From Spirogloea muscicola (taxonomy: Eukaryota; Streptophyta; Zygnematophyceae; Spirogloeales; Spirogloeaceae), in contig WELB01000020.1 of NCBI GenBank assembly GCA_009602725.1, forward strand, positions 443,068-480,465: a stretch of 37,398 nucleotides of DNA, read 5' to 3'. Under the pieces are notes generated by a model, which was given only the letters and a program-made list of their open reading frames with translations, was not told the DNA's origin and made no database searches. Shown piece after piece: positions 29,691 through 37,398 of this stretch (within the stretch, counting starts at the first letter, position 1; each line of letters begins with the position of its first letter). Position numbers and translations under genes: made by a program.

Positions 29691-31082
29691 GAAGATGCCG
29701 ACAAGAAAGATGAGGAGAAATTCGTCTGCACATCAGATGTGGAGGATGACCAGTCGGGCCCGCTCCGGGCCTGCCGCTCCGCCTCCCCCCGGCAGGCAGA
29801 CCGCCGCCTGCAGCTGGGCGCCCCTTCCTACGACCCCTCTCCATGCCCCCTCGCTTCGCCTGTCCCCACTCAGCTCGCGCGCCTCTCCATCCTTAGCTGG
29901 CCCTCTCAAGAGCAGCTTCCAGCTGCCTCGGCCCTGCTGCCTGCCGCCCACCATTGCCAGCGTCCTGTCCACCTGCTGCTGGAGACGAGGGACTCACCTT
30001 CAGTCCACTGCAACCTGCTGTGTGAGGCTAGCGGAGAAACATTGATACTGAAGCTCATCAGCTCGACCGAGGTGTTACCAGAACATATTAGCCGTGAAAC
30101 TACACCGCAGACAGCTGGCTGTGCTGCTCGCGGATAAGCGAGACGCCAGCTGCAGATGCTTGATTGATCACAAGCTGGTGCTTGGATTCTGGTGAGTCCA
30201 CGGCCTGCATGTATATAGTGTGGTCATACTCCTGTGCTACTATATGCACCACCTACCACGTCGCAGGCTTCAGAGTGCTGCTGCTGTGTCTTCAGCTTAA
30301 TTGGACACTGCAGCTCCTTGAGAAGTCTTGCCATGGGAGACAGTGTGTGTATAAGCGGCGGCACGTAGTTGGTATTCTCTCCTGATATTGAGCTTAAGTC
30401 TGCAGGCTACATGGCTGACCCTCAGTGCCTGCAGCGGAGGCCCTTGACGAAGTAGGAATATGTCGGCAGCACAGAGACTAACATGTGAAATCCTGGCAGC
30501 ACAATCCACTTATGCGAGAGTCAGCTTCTTGTGATGTGCGGATAAGGAGATCTGTCTACATGACAGATCACAATATGTGCACCAATATTTATTCAAGTCT
30601 GACGTACTTGATGCATTATGTGGTGTAGTAGGTGGCTCGAGTGCAAATCAAGCTTCAAGCAGATATACCTGAGAGTCTGCATTCACTTGAGGTCTATGCG
30701 CAATCTCGTCTGGCATTGCATGGATGAGTACGTTGTTGCTTCAAGCAATCAGATGTCCTGCAGAAATAATTCCAAGCTGCATCAAATTTGACAGTGGAAC
30801 TGCAACTGCCTGTGAACCTGCTTCAGCAGATGCAATCGACCCACTGGACTGAATGCAGGATTTGCACGGCTTGCTTCCCTATGCAGGAGCCTGTCAACAT
30901 GGTCAGTAGCGACCAAGGCCAGCTAGTTGATATGCTGGTGGTGCATCAATCATGAAACAATTGATATTGTTGTTAACGGCAAAGACTAAGCAAAGATGCC
31001 AGGTTAGGATTGCCAGCTAAGCTGACTACCTGACCCCTATTCTTGATGCCCGTGCCGATGTGACAGATATCACATTTTTCAG
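29691..31082. other. Upstream region of the kinase gene; possible N-terminal exons
   Basis: Candidate exons on the + strand are about 29930-30137 (HLLLETRDSPSVHCNLLCEA), about 30631-30726 (VQIKLQADIPESLHSLEVYA) and about 30790-30954 (TVELQLPVNLLQQMQSTHW). Each looks protein-like but I recognise no domain and no splice chain is proven. They may form an N-terminal region of the kinase. Confidence 0.3.
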
Positions 31083-33380
<2,298 letters not shown>

Positions 33381-33551
33381 CGGCCCGAAGCAACTCGCTT
33401 ACACTTCGACCTGCAATGCTTCCATATGAGAGCCCGACTTTAAAGCAAGCAGTGCAGACAACCTGAAAAGTGAATCAGGCTTGTTGACTTCCGTCAATGC
33501 GTAGTCATTGCCACTGCTCGTTCTCCTGAGTAGGCCTCATCCTGCGTGCTT

Positions 33552-33556
33552 GTAAC
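33552..33556 (+). terminator. TGTAA polyadenylation signal candidate of the kinase gene
   Basis: TGTAA, the usual poly(A) signal of chlorophyte nuclear genes, lies about 170 nt after the kinase stop codon. Confidence 0.4.
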
Positions 33557-33809
33557 CACTCCTATTGTATCAATTGCATCCTACATTGGCCAGTCGTAAA
33601 CTCGGCCCTTTAAGTAGCAATAACTTCCTCAAAAGAGCTGAAAGAGCGTACGTTGTTGATGTGTGATGGCTTCACTTACCCTGCTCAAGGCTAGGGCCTG
33701 CTATTTGTAATTGTCCGTGTTAGATTGGGTGACAGTCGACTTCGACAGATTAAATTCAAAGACGATCACACGTTTAAAGTACTGGCACCAGCAATAGCTG
33801 GCGTGGCAA

Positions 33810-34847
33810 ATGGGACCCTGCCCTTTCAAACTTCCCCTCTCTGACGTTCGCAGAAACCTTCTTCGCTCCTTCCCATCACTTGCGGCAGATCAGGTCGACT
33901 TTGCAGCGTGGGCAAGATGCTCTGACCTGAAGGCTCAAGCTCGCTTCTCACGCGCAGCCAATGAGCGAGCCATGAGCCACCTCAAAGCTTTGCTCAAGGA
34001 GGATGGACGTGGGCTCTCTCGTCTCCACTCCATCAGCTCTCCGGGGGCGTCGGAGTGGCTCAACGCTTTGCCGATTTATGAATCCCTCCGGCTCTCCGAC
34101 AACCTCTTCCGGACGGCTGTCCACCACCATCTCGGATTCCTCCACTTTGTTTGGCTGGCATTAGACAGTGTGAATGTGGCCATCGTTCGGAGGATGAGAT
34201 ATCTTTGGCAGCCCACATGCTTCGATGTTTTGAGGGAAGTGACGTAATGCCTCCCACAATCTTCTCAGAGACGCTATGTATGGCTTGGTGCGCGAGGCAG
34301 ATTATCATGCGGCCATGGAGGTGCCGGGCATCATGCCGGTGCTCCAGAAGCGTGGCAGGCCTTACGTCAGGCGTCTGGATGTGGTGGCCACCCCCCGGAG
34401 TGGTGCGCCTCGTCTTCTCCTCAACGTCGTTCTCATCGACGCATTCCAAGCAGGGCACAGACACCGACTGTGCCAGGTTGGGCGACACATCATGCAGAGA
34501 GGAAGAAGGAGAGGCACTACAATGACCACCCCCGGGGCGACCACTTCTTCCCATGCGCCATGAACATCTTTGGCGGCTATTGAACGAAGTGGTCTTCCCT
34601 CCTCCATCGCCTGGCACTGCATGTCGATGCCCGCCGACGTAGTCGGGCGGGTAGCTTGGGGCATTCTAGCGTCCCGCAAGCCGCATGCTGTAGAATGAGA
34701 CTATCATTGAGTCTACAGCGCTCCCAGGCACTCGCGATACACCAGCGTGCTGGTCGTGCATTAGCGCAGGCTAATGGCTCCCGTGGTGGTGGGTTGGCGC
34801 CTCATTATAGCTTGTCAGATATGCATGTGCTCACTCGGGGATATTAG
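33810..34847 (+). pseudogene. Retroelement copy T8, divergent lineage, broken
   Basis: Homologous to T6 from its thumb/connection region on: LPLSDVRRNLLRSFPSLAAD, SEWLNALPIYESLRL, LFRTAVHHHLG, the zinc knuckle CECGHRSEDEISLAAHMLRC (about 34160-34222), VREADYHAAMEVPGIMPVLQ, VRRLDVVATP and LLLNVVLIDAF. Further reading needs at least three frame changes and passes a TGA, then gives CRMRLSLSLQRSQALAIHQR and LSDMHVLTRGY with stop at 34845-34847. It belongs to a different subfamily from T6, with less GC and lower identity. Inactive. Confidence 0.8.
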
Positions 34848-35103
34848 TGTCCCCCTTAGCCAGCTCATTACCCATTACCCAGTTAACAGGACATTTGTAA
34901 GGCTAGAATTGGCCTCCCTTTCAATTTTATGCGCACCGCGCGCCCTCTCTCTTACCGAGTCAACGATTTCAGGCTGGCGGCCTTTGGCCAGGTTGCAGAC
35001 CGCCACGCGCGCTGCATCTGCGTGTCGGTCGTCTTGGCTGCAGCCCCTGGCCCTGGCCCAGGGACCCGCTAGCCGGAGACCACTTTCTCCGACCTGCGGC
35101 TGC

Positions 35104-35113
35104 TCAACAGGGG
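35104..35113 (+). repeat. Target-site duplication of the micro-insertion, left
   Basis: TCAACAGGGG recurs exactly at 35172-35181. Confidence 0.85.
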
Positions 35114-35171
35114 CAAGCGCGGCCAGATTAACTGGTGGCTGGGAGAGGCCAGCCCAAAAGAATGGACAAGG
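35114..35171 (-). mobile_element. 58-bp micro-insertion: only the 3' end of a retroelement
   Basis: Its reverse complement equals 5515-5572, the end of tail T1, with a single mismatch (57 of 58). It starts CCTTGTCCATTC, includes the GGGCTGGCCTCTCCCAGCC hairpin and ends GGCCGCGCTTG. It is flanked by the 10-bp duplication TCAACAGGGG. It is an extremely 5'-truncated integration in reverse orientation. Confidence 0.88.
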
Positions 35172-35181
35172 TCAACAGGGG
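35172..35181 (+). repeat. Target-site duplication of the micro-insertion, right
   Basis: Identical to 35104-35113. Confidence 0.85.
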
Positions 35182-35364
35182 TTACTGTGTTTCGTAGCTA
35201 CTTGATTCCCTGTGTGCTTTAGCGCTTTCCCTGGCCACTTCGAACTTTCTGGGCTGGCCTCCCACGTCCACCGCCCTCTCCTGGAAGCGTCCTTCTCTCT
35301 TGCAGAGATTGGTAAGACTTAGTAAGCTAATTGCCAGGCGGACCAGAGATGGGCCTGTGAACAA

Positions 35365-35440
35365 GAAGAGACGCTTCCAGGAGAGGGCGATGGTTTTGAG
35401 AGGCCAGCCCAGAAAAAGTATGAATAAAGTTCGAAGGGGC
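35365..35440 (-). repeat. Reverse retroelement 3'-end copy
   Basis: GACGCTTCCAGGAGAGGGCG, TGAGAGGCCAGCCCAG and AGTTCGAAGGGGCC form the reverse complement of a type II tail (as at 35240-35300). It makes an inverted pair with the forward copy just upstream. Confidence 0.65.
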
Positions 35441-36080
35441 CACAGAAATTGCTAAAGCACACAGGAAATCAAAGTAGCCACGAAACACTCGATAACCCCT
35501 GTGAACAAGCGCCACCATGTACATGTGCAGGGGAAAAGAACACCGTCGTTGACAAATCAGGCGCTTGGAAGTGGAGGCTAACAGCATCTTTACTGAGGGA
35601 AGCATGAGGACAGATCTAGAGATTGAAGCTGAGCAGTAAGCTGTGGGCCACCTTGCCCAACGTACAACCTGCCTTCTACGCAGGCATGTGTATTCCAGAT
35701 TGCTCCTGCTGAAATTGCACACGGAAGTGCATGCAGGCCATCTAAGACGTGCGTGTTCCTGTGCGTTACATAGCTACCAGAACGTCAATCAGAGGCCTCG
35801 TCCTGCCACTATGCCCCTGCACTTGCGATGTGGCCTTGCTCTTGCTGCTCCTTGGCGACTAGTTTCTTGCTGCTTTCTGACTGCTTGGGCTGCCTGTTCA
35901 CAGACACAATATCATTGGCAAGCTCCAAAACCTTGGAGATAGTCTAAAGCGTCGAAGATTGCCTTGTTGCTGGCTTGGTACATATAAAGTCAGGATGGGA
36001 AGAAGCTCAATGCTTTGCGTGGGCTTGATCGTTAGCGTCAAAGTCTTGGCTAAGTCTAGCGCAAAATCAAGGGAGAAGAA
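35441..36080. other. Intergenic stretch, nothing recognised
   Basis: Only short, unrecognisable frames on both strands. Confidence 0.4.
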
Positions 36081-36084
36081 CCTC

Positions 36085-36135
36085 TTCCAATGGGGGCAAT
36101 GGCCAGCCCAAAAAGGTATGACAAGGTTTGAAGGA
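36085..36135 (-). repeat. Reverse retroelement 3'-end copy
   Basis: CTCTTCCAATGGGGGCAATGG, then GCCAGCCCAAAAAGGTATG and ACAAGGTTTGAAGG, match the reverse complement of the 3' end of copies A and B. Confidence 0.6.
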
Positions 36136-36290
36136 GCTGGAAAGAGCAAAAGTGAAGCTACTACTAATGATGCCCTAGTCAACATCCGCAAATAAGAGTG
36201 ACTTGCAGCTGGATCGGAGTGCTGCGTTGAAAACCAGAGGCTGCAGGGAGGGCGCGATCTGCTCGCCTTTGCACAGCGACAGTATGAAGA

Positions 36291-36600
36291 CGGTGGAGCG
36301 AACTAGAATAGCGACAAGGCGTCGTGAGCAGTGCCTCACCTTCTCAACCAGGCACAATAGCGGCGGGACGCTTTGCAGCTGCCAATCACACGTGTTATGG
36401 GAAAGCTCCAGCTCCTTGCGATAACGTCTTGATCTTGACAGCCTGGGAACGGTGGAGCGAACTAGGATAGCGACCACCAGGCGTCGTGAGCAAGTGCCTC
36501 ACCTTCTCAGTCAGCCACAATAGCGACGGGACGCTTTACAGCTGCCAACCACAGTCACATGTTACGGGGTAGCTCCGGCTCCTTGCGATAACGTCTTGAT
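36291..36600. repeat. Tandem duplication, two ~150-bp units (159-bp offset)
   Basis: Unit 1 (36291-36433) and unit 2 (36450-36600) both start CGGTGGAGCGAACTA and end GATAACGTCTTGAT. Scattered substitutions and small insertions separate them, so the duplication is not recent. No coding frame spans both units. Confidence 0.85.
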
Positions 36601-36920
36601 CCGACCAGAACACGTATTCGGGCAGTTCTACACCCTTCACCGGCAGTCCTTCAATCGCCTTGTTGTGGAGACGTGCACAGGAGGCAGGTGGCAGAACCTC
36701 GACGATTTGCAGAAGTGGCCTGAAGGATCTGTATGAGCTCACTCGTAAGAAGTTCAGTTGTGCTGTTGCCCTGGTATCTTAGCCCCTCTTAGCGGCTTCG
36801 CTTTGTGATGCCCCATCTTCGAAATTGCCAGAGTACTGGCTCTGCTTGGCCTCTATCTCAACTCGGTGCACCGCACGCCTCCTCAGTTGCCGAGGTTTTA
36901 GAATGTAACAGCTCTTACTA
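36601..36920. other. Intergenic stretch, nothing recognised
   Basis: No gene, RNA gene or clear repeat visible. Confidence 0.35.
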
Positions 36921-37200
36921 TGTAAGGCGATGGCTGTGAGAGGCCAGCCCAGAGGAATGCACACAGCCATCGCTTTCACAGCCCAGAAAACAGCCTCTCC
37001 TGTAAGCGTCCTTCTCCCTTCTGGAAGAGTCCGCCTTCTTCTTGGAAGGAATGTACAAGGTCTGAAAATGGCCGGAAGCCGCAAAAAGCACGCAACTACT
37101 TTCCGTACTTCGAGAGAGAGAAATTTTTCCAGTAGAGGGCGATGGCTGTGAGTAGCCAGCCAGCCCCGAAAAATTGGAACAAACAGACTTCCAAGGGGCC
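36921..37200. repeat. Cluster of retroelement 3'-end fragments
   Basis: Reverse copies at about 36925-36960 (GGCGATGGCTGTGAGAGGCC) and 37130-37190 (AGAGGGCGATGGCTGTGAG) flank a forward-like piece (CAGCCATCGC, CCTCTCCTGTAAGCGTCC, CTTCTGGAAGAGTCC). Confidence 0.6.
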
Positions 37201-37353
37201 AGAAAAGCGCTGACGCACACGGACTCAAGCGGCCACGGGGTGCTCCATACCCCTTTTTGGGCTTAGGGCTTGGAGTCCCCAGATTAGGGTGGCGGCTAGG
37301 TCTAGCGTCACACCAGGACCTAAGCGCAGGTGGCTCGCCCCCTCAGCGCGGCC

Positions 37354-37398
37354 ATGGCGGCGGGCGCGCCGCGGCCGCCGCCGCCGTCGCCGCTGCCG
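37354..37398 (+). CDS. Possible start of a gene cut by the window end
   Basis: ATG in a good context (GCGGCCATGGCGGCG) opens a frame MAAGAPRPPPPSPLP to the window end. It follows a GC-rich, promoter-like stretch. Only 15 codons are visible, so this may be chance. Confidence 0.3.
   Translation, partial: MAAGAPRPPPPSPLP

Larger units (their letters stand above)
34985..35300 (+). mobile_element. Decayed retroelement tail T9, carrying a micro-insertion
   Basis: Reads about ADRHARCICVSVVLAAAPG, then TTFSDLRLLNRG, with an in-frame stop and frameshifts against intact tails. The final codons are split by a 58-bp insertion (35114-35171) and resume at 35182 (TTACTG). The UTR has GGGCTGGCCTCCCACGTCCACC and CTCCTGGAAGCGTCC. 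Confidence 0.7.

Noticed and set aside
29631-30137. Single 168-codon frame as one gene
   Set aside because: Its first part lies in a reverse retroelement 3'-end copy. Only the last part is protein-like, and it is listed as a possible kinase N-terminal exon.
36291-36310. Possible tRNA/SINE B-box in GGTGGAGCGAACTA (reverse strand TAGTTCGCTCCACC)
   Set aside because: Only a weak match to a B-box, with no A-box at the right distance and no cloverleaf.
37245-37300. GCTTAGGG and GATTAGGG as telomere repeats
   Set aside because: Units are not in tandem and not in a constant register; chance in G-rich DNA is likely.

Overview
The window looks like nuclear DNA of a green alga, probably a trebouxiophyte. 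That placement is inferred from four things: intron-dense genes with GT/AG introns, plant-type proteins (AUG5, a plant-like PL4 lyase, an AGC kinase), SPPPP hydroxyproline-type linkers, and a plant-type CCCTAAA telomere motif inside an intron. No prokaryotic features, tRNA, rRNA or CRISPR were seen.

Four multi-exon genes are recognisable, all on the + strand. (1) 140-4062 is AUG5/HAUS5, an augmin subunit used in branching microtubule nucleation. (2) About 7788-12204 is a family 4 polysaccharide lyase (rhamnogalacturonan endolyase) whose exons splice in phase. (3) 19775 to about 24550 is a secreted ExeM/NucH-like nuclease: signal peptide, lamin-tail domain, Pro-rich linker, OB-fold, EEP nuclease, SPPPP tract and two EGF-like modules. 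Its 3' part is interrupted by a retroelement fragment next to the only unresolved base, N at 23920. (4) 31083-33380 is an S6K/SCH9-like AGC protein kinase with all catalytic motifs and an FxGFSY hydrophobic motif. A fifth gene may begin at 37354 and run off the window.

The space between the genes is crowded with broken, mostly 5'-truncated copies of one retrotransposon superfamily (about 5.3-6.8, 13.3, 18.0-18.4, 23.9, 27.0-29.4 and 33.8-35.3 kb). The longest copies show the end of a non-LTR-type reverse transcriptase, a C-x-C-x12-H-x3-C zinc knuckle, a putative PD-(D/E)XK-like nuclease and a conserved ~50-residue tail ending LLTRGY or similar. Behind the stop codon lies a 3' UTR with a GGGCTGGC-TTT-GCCAGCCC hairpin, and many isolated copies of this 3' end lie scattered in both orientations.

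The most informative structure is nested integration. One copy (6175-6789) sits inside the 3' hairpin of another copy, flanked by the duplication TTTGCC. A second (17950-18433) is flanked by TCTATTATC. A 58-bp micro-insertion (35114-35171), which is only the last 58 nt of a related element, is flanked by TCAACAGGGG. Together these fix the 3' termini, show target-primed-type insertion without poly(A), and suggest insertion into the family's own 3' ends. Two hairpin copies also show compensatory base changes, which suggests that the RNA fold is selected.
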